Below, in pieces: positions 10,944 to 19,972 of a stretch of 64,000 bases of DNA (positions are counted from its first letter, which is position 1; each line of letters opens with the position of its first letter). Made by a program: the position numbers and the translations under genes. The notes beneath the pieces were generated by a model. The model saw nothing but the letters and a program-made list of their open reading frames with translations, was not told where the DNA came from and searched no databases. This DNA comes from Tolypocladium sp. Sup5 PDA-1 (lineage: Eukaryota > Ascomycota > Sordariomycetes > Hypocreales > Ophiocordycipitaceae): the NCBI GenBank assembly GCA_000750105.3, contig JPHH03000034.1:1-64000 (forward strand), read 5' to 3'.

Positions 10944-11527
10944 ATGCGCTTTAACCTTTCCATGACGGCCCTCCTAGCTATGGCTACCTCTGCCTTCGCG
11001 CAGACTGCCGACTTTGACCCCATCTACACTCCCAAAGCCAACGAGGTCGTCCCTGCCGGCTCGACTTTCACTATCACCTGGGAGGCTCCCGCCAAGTACA
11101 TTGATGGCACTATCTCTATTCACCTGATCGGCGGTGCCTCTCAGAACAAGCAGGTTCCTCTCATGGACATTACCTGTAAGTCTTTCCCACAGGCCTTGCG
11201 CGTCGCATACCTTGAGAATATCAATCTTCCGTTCACTGACTCGAGTTTTGCTCAGCCGGCGTCAATAACTCCGCCAAGTCGTACTCGTGGAAGGTCGACT
11301 CCTCCCTCGGCGAGGAGAAGGTCTACGGCCTCGTCTTCAAGCTCGAGAGCGACCCCTCCGTCTTCCAGTACTCCAACCCCTTCCAGATCAAAGGCGATGA
11401 CAACAAGCCCGCCGGCACCGGCAGCGAGAGCGTGACCCTGTCGTTAAGTAGCACTCCTGTCACCACGAGATCGGCCCTAGGGCGCAAGGTTCGGCTACTA
11501 CACGTCCTCGGCATGGCCAACTCCTGA
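10944..11527 (+). CDS. Kre9/Knh1-type secreted cell-wall protein, C-terminally truncated
   Basis: Exons 10944-11175 and 11256-11527 (80-nt intron gtaagt...tttgctcag) give 167 residues. A signal peptide (residues 1-20) is followed by the Ig-like Kre9/Knh1 N-terminal domain found in fungal Ser/Thr-rich GPI proteins ('NEVVPAGSTFTITWEA', then 'YSWKVDSSLGEEKVYGLVF', 'NPFQIKG'). Family members normally continue into a long Ser/Thr-rich stalk and a GPI signal. Here the protein ends soon after 'ESVTLSLSST', with an unrelated basic tail. Only about 25 bp past the stop begins a dispersed repeat also present at 1706-1820, so an insertion or rearrangement probably removed the 3' end. It may still be secreted but would not be GPI-anchored. 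Confidence 0.7.
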
Positions 11528-11552
11528 CCTAGTTAGTTACAAGTTCGCGGCT

Positions 11553-11670
11553 GGCTTCGTGACTTCTGGAGACGCACCTTTTACGGGTACGAGTCAGCAA
11601 AGGCTCGGTTAGCAGTACCAGCTGGAATTAGTCCAGTGCCGACAACAGCCACTGCAGATCAAACTTCCAA
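11553..11670 (+). repeat. Dispersed repeat, copy 2
   Basis: Same sequence family and orientation as 1706-1820, from 'ttcgtgacttct' through 'acgggtacgagtcagcaaag' to 'cagatcaaact'. It sits at the truncated 3' end of the Knh1-like gene. Confidence 0.65.
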
Positions 11671-12813
11671 GCTCAGTTCTTCGTAAATTAGCGCCGCTTA
11701 GCCTCCTTGTACTTACGCACAGGCGAATTATTTTATAGCCACAATCCTCACCACATCGTTGCTGCCGTCGGATCACATATGAGTAAAAGAACCAAGAGCC
11801 GGCAAGCACAATTGGTGGAATGCCGGAAGTACGAATATCGCTCCAAGGCCTGGGAGCTGCTTCAATCTATGCGGACAATTGAAGGGGTGTGGTCTCCGCC
11901 AGCCATGGCAGCAATCGCCGGCACAATCGTTGTTCTGGAAGAATGCGACGGGACATGGCTTAGCTGGACGGCTCGCGTCCCTGAAGAGCTTCGCGTCCAT
12001 GGCGTGCTTTTGGCCCTTAATCCACATCAAAAAGTCGCTCGTGGAAAGTGCTACACTCGGCCCGGAGGACCTCGCGGGCCCACGGAATTCGTAAGCTTTA
12101 CCGCAATGTGGACATAAGCTTCCGAGCTGATGTGTCGCACAAGATTGGCTTCGCCGCAAATAGCTTGACTACCAGCTTTGTTGCTGACCGACAGCGGGGT
12201 TGGGAGTGCCTGCACACTTCGTCGGAAAGCCTTTGTGGCTACATGAACATATCAAGCCCTCTCCATGATAACCTGACATCCGCCCCCCTCCTTCCCTCGC
12301 ATTGACCTTCTCATCATCTATACCCTATCACTACTTGGCCTTGCTTGCCTACCTACCTCAAGTGTCTTCCTCACTCTCAATCACTCATGGGCATCATCCA
12401 TCGTCTCTGTCTCAGACATCAGTCACTTCTTGGTCTAAACGTCTTCCGCTTCTCTATATATACGCCTACAACACCACCGCTGAACAAGAAAAAGAAAACG
12501 CAAGTCTTCTTGTTTTGTCCTGTCTGGTTATAATGACGCCGTCTATCCTCGACTAGATCAACCCCGTCTACTTCAGCAAAAGACTTGTGCGGTCTCCTTG
12601 AAAGCAAAACCGGATACGTCGCTCCAGGGCTCCATCACCTGCCGATACAAGGCTGTTTCATGACGGCTTAGTCCTCGACAGCACCACGCGAACTTCCGGT
12701 GACACTCATCCTACTCTAACTCGAAACCCTCCTTGCTTCAACGCCCTCGGCAGCCGTCTATCCCGATATCACCATCTGACCTAGCTCAGAATCATCGAGC
12801 GTTAGCCGTGATA
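11671..12813. other. Intergenic and long leader before the C2H2 gene
   Basis: No convincing gene. Overlapping frames at 11707-12159 on both strands lack known motifs. From about 12290 to 12810 the plus strand is C/T-rich, as in a promoter or long 5' untranslated leader for the transcription factor. Confidence 0.4.
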
Positions 12814-14020
12814 ATGGAGCTTCTCGAGCTTGTCGAGTACGAGGCTACTACTCGTCCTTTCCAGTGTGACTGGGAATCATGCAATAAGGTGCATACCTCT
12901 GTGTACCGCCATTCTGTGCTCGCTATTCTAATCGGTCCAGCAGAGCTTCAACCGCAAGTCGGATCTTCAGAGACACTATAGGATACATACGAATGAGCGG
13001 CCCTATACCTGCGCGATGCCCGGTTGTAGCAAGAGCTTCATCCAGCGCAGTGCCTTGACCGTTCATATTCGAACTCACACCGGCGAGAAGCCCCATCAGT
13101 GCCAATACATCGGATGCGGAAAGCGCTTCTCTGACGTTAGTATAGCCCAGGACTCCCATAAGATAATATGAGACTTATACTTAGATAGTCTTCTAGTCTT
13201 GCCCGCCACCGGCGTATTCACACCGGCAAGCGCCCGTATAGGTGCGCCTATGATAGCTGCTTGAAGAGGTTCGTATAGATATTCCCTAATTTCATATAGA
13301 CGATAATACTTACACATGATTAGCTTCTGCCGTAAGACAACAATGATAAACCACCAGCGGAGGTCGCACCCGCGTGGCGTATACCCCGAGATCTTGGACG
13401 ACTGCACCTCCGAGCCCGACAGTAGCGAAGGACAGCAGTACAGCATGCAGATGATTCACCGAGCTCCCAATATGCCGCAGCACTTCTACGTAATTTCGCA
13501 AAACAACCCTAGAATCGCCGCCATGAACGCCACAGCCGTACAACAGTCGTACCACATTCCTTGCCAGCACGTTAAGAGGGCTACAATCGATATCCCTTAC
13601 TCTACAGGAAGCATCACCTCTATCAGCAACAGCCCAGGCAGCTTCTCTCCCGCCTGGGGACACAGCCCTTTGATGCAAGAGGGCATGTATGCTCACCAAG
13701 CACAACAGCCCCCTGCATATGCTCTGCAAGATGCCTCGCCTGTAGAGCAGCAGCATTCCATGGTGCAACACTCTCAGCAGATACCGCAGGCCATCAACCA
13801 GGCACAACAGCAGACGCCACAGGCCACCGTCGAAAATTACCAGCAGGCGTCGCAGCCTGAGCCCGAGGCATGGTACCAGTGTCAGGCTCCTATTGAGGGC
13901 ATGACCATTGGCCAGCTTCCTCCCTTTGGCTCCGGAGTGTACGACCTGTACGGTGGACCAGAGATCGAGTTCGATGACCCGACGATGCAGCTGCCTAGCA
14001 GCCGGATCAAACCCATGTGA
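12814..14020 (+). CDS. C2H2 zinc-finger transcription factor (four fingers)
   Basis: Four exons (12814-12888, 12944-13135, 13189-13268, 13324-14020) separated by AT-rich introns of 53-55 nt give exactly 348 codons (347 residues). Near the N-terminus are four adjacent fingers of the C-x4-C-x12-H-x3/4-H type. They begin CDWESC, CAMPGC, CQYIGC and CAYDSC, with the strongly conserved segments '[19 protein letters not shown]' and '[16 protein letters not shown]'. Introns fall inside fingers 1, 3 and 4, and removing them restores each finger spacing. The C-terminal 230 residues are Gln/Pro/Ser-rich (poly-Q-like around 'QAQQQTPQA'), as in activation regions. The protein should be nuclear and bind DNA. 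Homologous fingers occur across filamentous ascomycetes, but I cannot assign target genes. Confidence 0.85.
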
Positions 14021-15285
14021 ACAACTTCGACTGAGCGGTGACAGAATCTTTCTCCGCTGTATCATCTAGTGGTTTCCACAGCAAGCTACTCTTGTACAAC
14101 TATCTTCATCTATTACATCAACCTTGTTGGCAGCTTATATCATTTAATGTTTGCTTTAATTCAAGGGTGGATATACCACTTGGGCTCTACAGAACCAAGA
14201 TGTGTTTTTGACGTCTTCGGGCTCTACAGATGTCGAGGTGCCATGGTTGGCAACAACAAGGCCCTGGGCACATAGCTGTGCCCGTCAGTATTATTCGGTG
14301 TTGCGTTGGTGTGATTGGTCGAGATCTGCAGAATTGCAAAAGCCAGGAACTCGTGGTAGGCATATGCAGGATGGAGAAGATGGCAGCAGGACTTTGGCGG
14401 AGCATCAGCTTCCATACCACAAGCCCGCCAGACCGACGACATTGTTGGTCCAGGAGCTCGCTCGACAACAGGTTATCGGGCGTCTGGACGCTTGGCTCAA
14501 TACCGTCACGCTGCCAAGCAGTGTGGCCTTTGTGCACATCTTGAAGGTCGTTGAGCTTTTTGTATCACCTCATTTGCCTCGTTTCAAGGACTTCTCACCA
14601 ACTAGGTGTTGCACGGACGGCACCCCGGGGAAACACCCAGTTACGCACGTACCTGCTGACAGCCTCGAATAGATCCGATGGAGAGTTCTCCGTCATCCGC
14701 TGAAATAAAATGAATATTCCGACGAGCCGCGCCGGCGAACTGAGTCCAATGGTAATTTTCATTGCCTGCCTAGTAAAGATGCTGCCGGACTGGGGGACGG
14801 TCATGGCGGGCAACAGTATGGTTGGGACAGTGGTATTGTTTGCAGCAGCAGGATTCTTCATGGAGACGAGCATAGATTTGGAAATGGAAATATGAAGACA
14901 CCGAGGCCAAGGTAGTTGCTTTCTGCATTTCCGCATGACGCGCATTTCCCGATGGTCAACGAGCCGCTGACGTGATGTCAAGGACCGCCCCTCGTGGACG
15001 CCATGGCTGGCCTCATATCCACCGTCTATCAGCAAACAGAAGTGGAACATATGCTACGCTCCGACGGGCAGACCGGAGAGTGTGCGTCCTCGGAACGGTA
15101 GGTCATATCCTCATCTGAATCTATGTGTCATGTCAATCTGTCATTGGCATGAGACATACTGCAGTCGGGGCCTTGTCAGCCCATTGGATCAGACTGCCCA
15201 TTAACAATCTCGGTTAGACCGAACCGCGAGGATCCAGCACGGCCCAAGACGCTTGTGGCAGGTCACGGAGCACCGAATGGGGCGT
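14021..15285. other. Intergenic, no supported gene
   Basis: Contains short overlapping frames only. A 61-codon plus-strand frame at 14710-14895 would encode a hydrophobic peptide but has no homology I recognise. Confidence 0.4.
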
Positions 15286-15890
15286 TATACAAGCCTTGGC
15301 ATATTAGCTACCTATCCGAGTACTATAGCTTATTACCCTAAACTCTCTGTATTTACTAGAGGCTTCTAGCCGTATACCGTATAGCTAATAGATATGAGTT
15401 TCTTACTAATACTAGCTCTATGCTTATATATAAAACATAGTTAAAACGAGGTACTTATAATAGCTAATAAGTATATATGACTTGGTTTCGTATATCTATT
15501 CTTAGCGACGCTAAGAAGAAGAAGTAGTTTATTACGCTAGCTAGCTACTAAGGCTCTAGAGCTCCTATATTTAACTAATATAGGAAAAACCCTCTAAGGG
15601 AAGAAAACCTATATCCTTACTTCGATATAGCGTCGGGCCTCTTAATGCCCGGGAACTATAGTAATAGAGAGCGGGCTATGCCCTAGTCTACTATATCTAT
15701 ATCTAAGCCTATGCCGTCGCCGTTACGCCCTAGGGGCGCGGGAGCGCTAAACCGGATACTCGTCTAGCCCCTCGCCTACCCTACCTTCGAGATTAGCGAC
15801 GCCGCCGTCGGATAGCCTAGCCTCGGGGGATCCCTCGCGGGGTCCCGGGGCCGCGTTACCTAGGGCAAGGCTAGCCCGAATATAAAGGCA
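15286..15890. repeat. RIP-mutated block, AT-rich then CpG-rich
   Basis: Almost no CpA or TpG while TpA is abundant ('tatatctatatctaagccta'), with many stops in all frames. The right part (15720-15880) is CpG-rich but still CpA-poor ('cgccgccgtcggatagccta'). This is the expected outcome of RIP on a repeated element. The element itself can no longer be named. Confidence 0.6.
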
Positions 15891-15894
15891 CGGC

Positions 15895-16240
15895 AAGCAG
15901 ACAAGCAAGGCATGCACCAATTGACAAGGAATTCACCTTCATTCACTATAAATTATATGTGCTGGAATTGCTTAACGCAATAAGACTACCCAATCCAAGG
16001 ATGTTGGATAGACTAGTTGACGTAGGCAACAGCTGTTGGTTGAGGAAGCAGTGGAAATGCCTCAAGACTAAGGAGGCCAAGCCGGAAGAGACGGCTCCTG
16101 CCTGGCTAGGCAGCAGAGGCCACATAGATAAAAAGGGAGGAAATCCCTCACTAGGGGCCAGACAGAGAGGGCAGAGTTTTTCATTAATCTATTGAAATTC
16201 AACATAAAAAGGAACTGCTTAACGCGACAAAGGAAGCCTG
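15895..16240. repeat. Possible small element bounded by similar direct repeats
   Basis: 'gaattgcttaacgcaataag' near 15965 and 'gaactgcttaacgcgacaaa' near 16213 are similar direct repeats about 250 bp apart. The stretch before the first has 'aaggaattcacctt', resembling 'aaggaattcactta' in the repeat at 4665-4945, so this may be a third, more diverged member of that family. Confidence 0.3.
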
Positions 16241-16290
16241 GTGGCCCAATCTATAGTTGAGATAAGTGGACGTCCAAAGTTATAGTATAG

Positions 16291-16869
16291 TTAAGCTTCT
16301 CGTACGAAAGCCTTTAAGCGCGTAGTTATCCGGATTGTTGTGAACATGTAGAAAAGAATAACTCGAGGCCATAAATCAAAGGAAAAATACTTGCGATCAG
16401 CAAGAATGAATTTGCTTGTAAAACTGTTCCATGAATTCGATAGTGCTATTTCGTGAATCGCATCCTTAAAACTCCTACAGACTTTTTCCATCATTAATGG
16501 TTTTCCCTGAAGTCTGAAAGATCCATCTCTATATATATACATATAAGTATTCTTGTTTGCTTCATTCATATTTCTCATTGTATCAGGAGTGACCGTTATC
16601 TTATAAGATTTCGTATTAACATCAAAAACACAAGCGCTATAATCTGGAAAATAGAGCTGTAGTACCGCTATAGCCTCTCGAGATAGAGTAAGTAAACATT
16701 GACCCATAACATCATTAGTTCTCAAAAACAAAAAGTACGATCCGGAAATGTTAGCAAATCCCCATGAGACTTCAAATGGTAGTATCGCTATGAGCGAGGC
16801 CCGAATCCCAATGAATGTGTGATCAATTGATATGTGTATCTGTGTCCCTCTCTCAGCTGCCCAGGGAGC
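16291..16869 (-). CDS. AT-rich ORF C, unknown protein
   Basis: Minus-strand frame open from 16887 to the stop at 16291. It lacks an ATG at its open end, and a 'ccttttccag' 3' splice-like site at 16870 could start it. It encodes about 190 residues that look like a real protein, with segments such as 'DHTFIGIRASLIAILPF', 'GSYFLFLRTNDVMGQCLL' and 'YIYRDGSFRLQGKP'. The sequence is much more AT-rich than the host genes. I do not recognise the family. The pattern would fit a captured viral or other foreign gene, but that is inference. Confidence 0.35.
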   Translation of the reverse strand, partial: APWAAERGTQIHISIDHTFIGIRASLIAILPFEVSWGFANISGSYFLFLRTNDVMGQCLLTLSREAIAVLQLYFPDYSACVFDVNTKSYKITVTPDTMRNMNEANKNTYMYIYRDGSFRLQGKPLMMEKVCRSFKDAIHEIALSNSWNSFTSKFILADRKYFSFDLWPRVILFYMFTTIRITTRLKAFVREA

Positions 16870-17044
16870 CTGGAAAAGGGATTCCCTTTATCCTTTCAAC
16901 TGTAGTCCCCGTGACCCCTATCCAGCTGTTGCCCCTATCTAGCGTTGGCTGTGTGTGTGTGTTAGTGGCGTCTGACTTCAATTGTAGCCCCTAGCGGCCC
17001 CTAGCAGCCCCTATTGACCTCGAGTCATCAATCCAACGAGGCTT

Positions 17045-17064
17045 CATTCTTCTAAGGAAGAATG
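17045..17064. repeat. Perfect 8-bp inverted repeat with 4-nt loop
   Basis: 'cattcttc taag gaagaatg' is a perfect hairpin. It lies between two copies of 'cgagtcatcaat' (17021-17032 and 17096-17107) in the GC-richer spacer that separates AT-rich ORFs B and C. Confidence 0.5.
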
Positions 17065-17145
17065 TCTCTAGCCACCGTCTCTGAATACAGACATCCGAGT
17101 CATCAATGTAATGTGGCTGCCCAAGGGGCTGCCGAGTCAACCGGT

Positions 17146-17712
17146 CTATCCGACAGGTAGAATTTCAACTACATAAGGCGTCATTCTTCCGGAGAATTGT
17201 GGTAGTTTGTTCTTAGTGGATAAAGTACATGGTATTGCATCAGGAAAATCACTACTTACAACATTTAATGCTTCCTCTGCTGTAGATCTCCATGCTGCTG
17301 GAATTGAGCACGTCATTGATGAAATCTCTGGTTGTATGAAACAACATCTGTATACAGCATTTGTATCTTCTCTCCATATACCTATAGTATACAAAGACCT
17401 TGTCTCTGTGTTGATAGCTGTGTTCATTCCAGTTAGCGCTGATACAATCGGAGTTAATATACTCACGGAGGATTGAGCTAGTGGAACATTGTAAGTTTGA
17501 CGATATGACGATACTTCAGTCTTCTTTAGAATAGATTGCTTGTGAGCTAGTAGACTGGATCTGAGTTGATCCTGAGATCGTGCACTTCTAGTCTTTGTAG
17601 TTCGATAAAGCGATGTAGATTGTGATATGCTGTAGAGCAGAGTGAAACCATGCAACTTGTTGCATTGTTTTAAAGTAATCCTAATTGAAAGATTATAAGC
17701 ATTAGTCAGCAA
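17146..17712 (-). CDS. AT-rich ORF B, unknown protein
   Basis: Minus-strand frame of up to 188 codons with no ATG near its open end (first start-like codon is TTG at 17712). It overlaps the end of ORF A by 11 bp in a shifted frame, so A and B may be one gene joined by a frameshift or by a very short intron. A 'gctgactaatgc' branch-like motif and 'ttcaattag' lie in the overlap. The product is Ser/Thr-rich and matches nothing I know. Confidence 0.3.
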   Translation of the reverse strand: MLTNAYNLSIRITLKQCNKLHGFTLLYSISQSTSLYRTTKTRSARSQDQLRSSLLAHKQSILKKTEVSSYRQTYNVPLAQSSVSILTPIVSALTGMNTAINTETRSLYTIGIWREDTNAVYRCCFIQPEISSMTCSIPAAWRSTAEEALNVVSSDFPDAIPCTLSTKNKLPQFSGRMTPYVVEILPVG

Positions 17713-18214
17713 ATCCTACAAACTGATTAGATGGTTTATTGGAAAACTGATCTTCCAGAGACTGTAATCTGATAATATCATCCACAGATATATATTCTTC
17801 TGTACTAAGCACCTGAAGTTTATAATAAGATAGGTTGGAATTATAGTATTCGTTCTTTTGGAACATGTGCAAATTTGCTGAGACTAGACGAAAGTAATGA
17901 CCTTTACCGCATACAGCTACATCAAATGTCTCTATCGGCGTATCGTATTCATCTAGCATCATGTGAGCGTGAAGCTGACATACATTGTCTGAGAGCTTAT
18001 GAATATACTTAAGATTCAACCAAATATTTGATTCATCATTTTTGCATTTGGTTACTAGAACATCAGGAGATATAGCATTCTGAATTTTGTCTAGTATATT
18101 TGCTGATACGGCAACTTGCACATCCATATCTTCATTAGCAAAATAACAAAAGCAATGTCGAAAACGATATCGAGTACTGATATACTGTATATATGACGGA
18201 ATGTTGATAGGCAT
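17702..18214 (-). CDS. AT-rich ORF A, unknown protein
   Basis: Starts with an ATG at 18214 and encodes 170 residues beginning 'MPINIPSYIQYISTRYRFRH'. Hand counting lines 17761-17880 and 18001-18060 gives 52 G/C in 180 bases, far below the core genes. Despite that, the frame is open, contains CpA/TpG normally and has ordinary amino acid content, so it is not a RIP product. No known domain is visible. It heads the A-B-C series on the minus strand. Confidence 0.4.
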   Translation of the reverse strand: MPINIPSYIQYISTRYRFRHCFCYFANEDMDVQVAVSANILDKIQNAISPDVLVTKCKNDESNIWLNLKYIHKLSDNVCQLHAHMMLDEYDTPIETFDVAVCGKGHYFRLVSANLHMFQKNEYYNSNLSYYKLQVLSTEEYISVDDIIRLQSLEDQFSNKPSNQFVGFAD

Positions 18215-18336
18215 TTTCCCGTAATAGTCGGCCTTAGTTAGTTCGGATGACTTCCTCCCCCTATAGAAGGTCTTATAGTCTTCTTAAAGCTTTCTTAAAG
18301 CATTTGTGAATTAAGATACGTATTCGCGGAATCCCT

Positions 18337-19172
18337 CTAGTGGGATTCATCGTTCATTACTCGGCGGATAATAGTACATGGCAATGTCTCCTCCCGCGTC
18401 GAGACGGCGGCAGGGAAAGGAAGAATAAGCTCAAAAAGCGAAGGACGAGTTACCTTCTTGATCTTCTCCCAAAAAGGTAGTTCACGTTCTGTCCATTCCA
18501 GGGCTCGATACGGCTCAGTGATCCTCACCTCAACTCTCAGCCACTCAAGTCCTTCCATAGCCGCTAGAGCCTCCCAAATATCTACCCAGATTATCTCACC
18601 CTTGCCAGTATTTTTTTTTCTCAAGGTAGAGAGGGTGATAGAATAACCAGTTAAAGTTAATATAGGAAATGTTAGCGACATGAGTCGCCGGAAGACGTTT
18701 ATGCATACGTGCGAGGGATCCCGAAGAATGCGAGAAGTCGAAAGAAGTCTCTCGATAAAGAGTATATATACATTCAAAGTAGCTAATAAGATAGGTTAGT
18801 AGCGGGACGTGAATAGATGAGACAGGAGATGTACATCTTCTTGCGCGTTAATACAAGCGATATATGGTCGCATTGGATCTCTGTCTCACGCTCACGGCAC
18901 AGAATAGAATGAGGGCCCCGTTCGAAGTTATCAACTGGGTCCCATGTCAAGCATTCTTTGCCGCGAAGCCTCTTGGACGATATAATAATATGAACCGCAT
19001 GCCCACGGAAGTACGTCTCCCAGATCATCTGACGTAGCTCCGGGGGGAGCTGACTGTAAAGATGTGACGCATCCTGCTCTTTGGCCATGCGAGGTGAGAT
19101 GGGCTTCGGCGGAAGAAAAGGCACTAGCTTGCGAGCGTTGGTGAGGAGCCTGTGGTAGCTGAGAGATGGCAT
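18337..19172 (-). pseudogene. DUF7730/F-box-like protein gene, frameshifted
   Basis: From the ATG at 19172 the protein starts 'MPSLSYHRLL' and reaches the family motif 'LYSQLPPELRQMIWETYF', then 'GPHSILCRERE'. The frame hits a stop at 18783. The conserved middle ('TLYRETSFDFSHSSGSLAR', 'NFNWLFYHPLYLEKKKYWQG') is in a second frame. The C-terminal part ('IWVDIWEALAAMEGLEWLRV', 'RPSLFELILPFPA') is in a third, ending at 18337. The second shift lies at a run of nine A's near 18610. All parts are present in order, so this is a recently broken copy, or one or both shifts are assembly errors. Proteins of this family are common and multi-copy in filamentous ascomycetes. Their function is unknown. Confidence 0.65.
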
Positions 19173-19972
19173 CACGGCGGTGGTTGTAGAGGGTGAAGGT
19201 GCCAAGTGTCTGGAGGTCACGGCGCGCTCTCTTGACTGCTTACAGTACGGACGTACTTCGTACAGTGTTTGCGGCGCAGCCGTTACGACCAACACATGCT
19301 TGGCTACGATCATACTCGTAGGCCAACAAGTCACGTGGAGTCTCGTAGACAATGCAGGTAATCAAATCTAGTAGGATTGATTTCCCAGCCCCACAGGATT
19401 GGCCTTTCGATGGACCGTCCTCAATCGGCGGCAATTCTTCCAACGCCCCCAACAAGATGCCTGCTCCCCATCAGCGTACTCGTACTCCGTACTCCATACA
19501 TCCCCCAGCCATCCACTTCAGGATTCTAGTGGATGAGTTGGCGGATGTGGCAACCACTGACGCAAGGACGCAATGCTGGTTAGGACCTACAGCGCCGCAT
19601 GGACGAATCAGCCAGACACGTGGGCAGCCTCCTCCTCGCCAACGGCATTGGCAGTGGCTCAGCGATGCTAGGCATCCCAGCTTGGCATTTACTCTCTCAT
19701 GTTCTGAAGAGTGTAGTGGACACAGCTCAGGCATTCCCTGGCCTCGGCTGCAGTGTACTTCGTATGCACGACCACTCGTCGTACGCATTCTCAGCCAAGC
19801 TTCATACTTGCATACATCACCTCCCACATCCAGGCACAACCCGCGAGCACCCATCCAGTATGGAAACAGTTCAATGGTCTATTCAGCGGCACATTAGACA
19901 CGCTATATATGCTCTACCCATCCACGTCTCGCATAGCCACTCCGTCTATCCCGCCGCCCCCCCAATAAAAGC
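19173..19972. other. Boundary between accessory flank and core block
   Basis: No gene seen. It contains copies of 'tacttcgta' and 'tactccgta', which recur in other intergenic parts of the window. Confidence 0.4.

Noticed and set aside
10321..10965. Plus-strand frame of 214 codons ahead of the Knh1-like gene
   Set aside because: Covers the promoter CT tract and TATA-like box and overlaps the true start in another frame.
11707..12159. Overlapping frames on both strands (136 and 128 codons)
   Set aside because: Neither has a recognisable motif; they mirror each other and lie next to a repeat.
14710..14895. 61-codon plus-strand frame with two hydrophobic stretches
   Set aside because: Too short, no homology known to me, overlaps a frame on the other strand; hydrophobicity is not enough.
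16291..18214. Mitochondrial DNA transferred to the nucleus
   Set aside because: The AT-rich frames do not resemble any core mitochondrial gene and read normally with the standard code.
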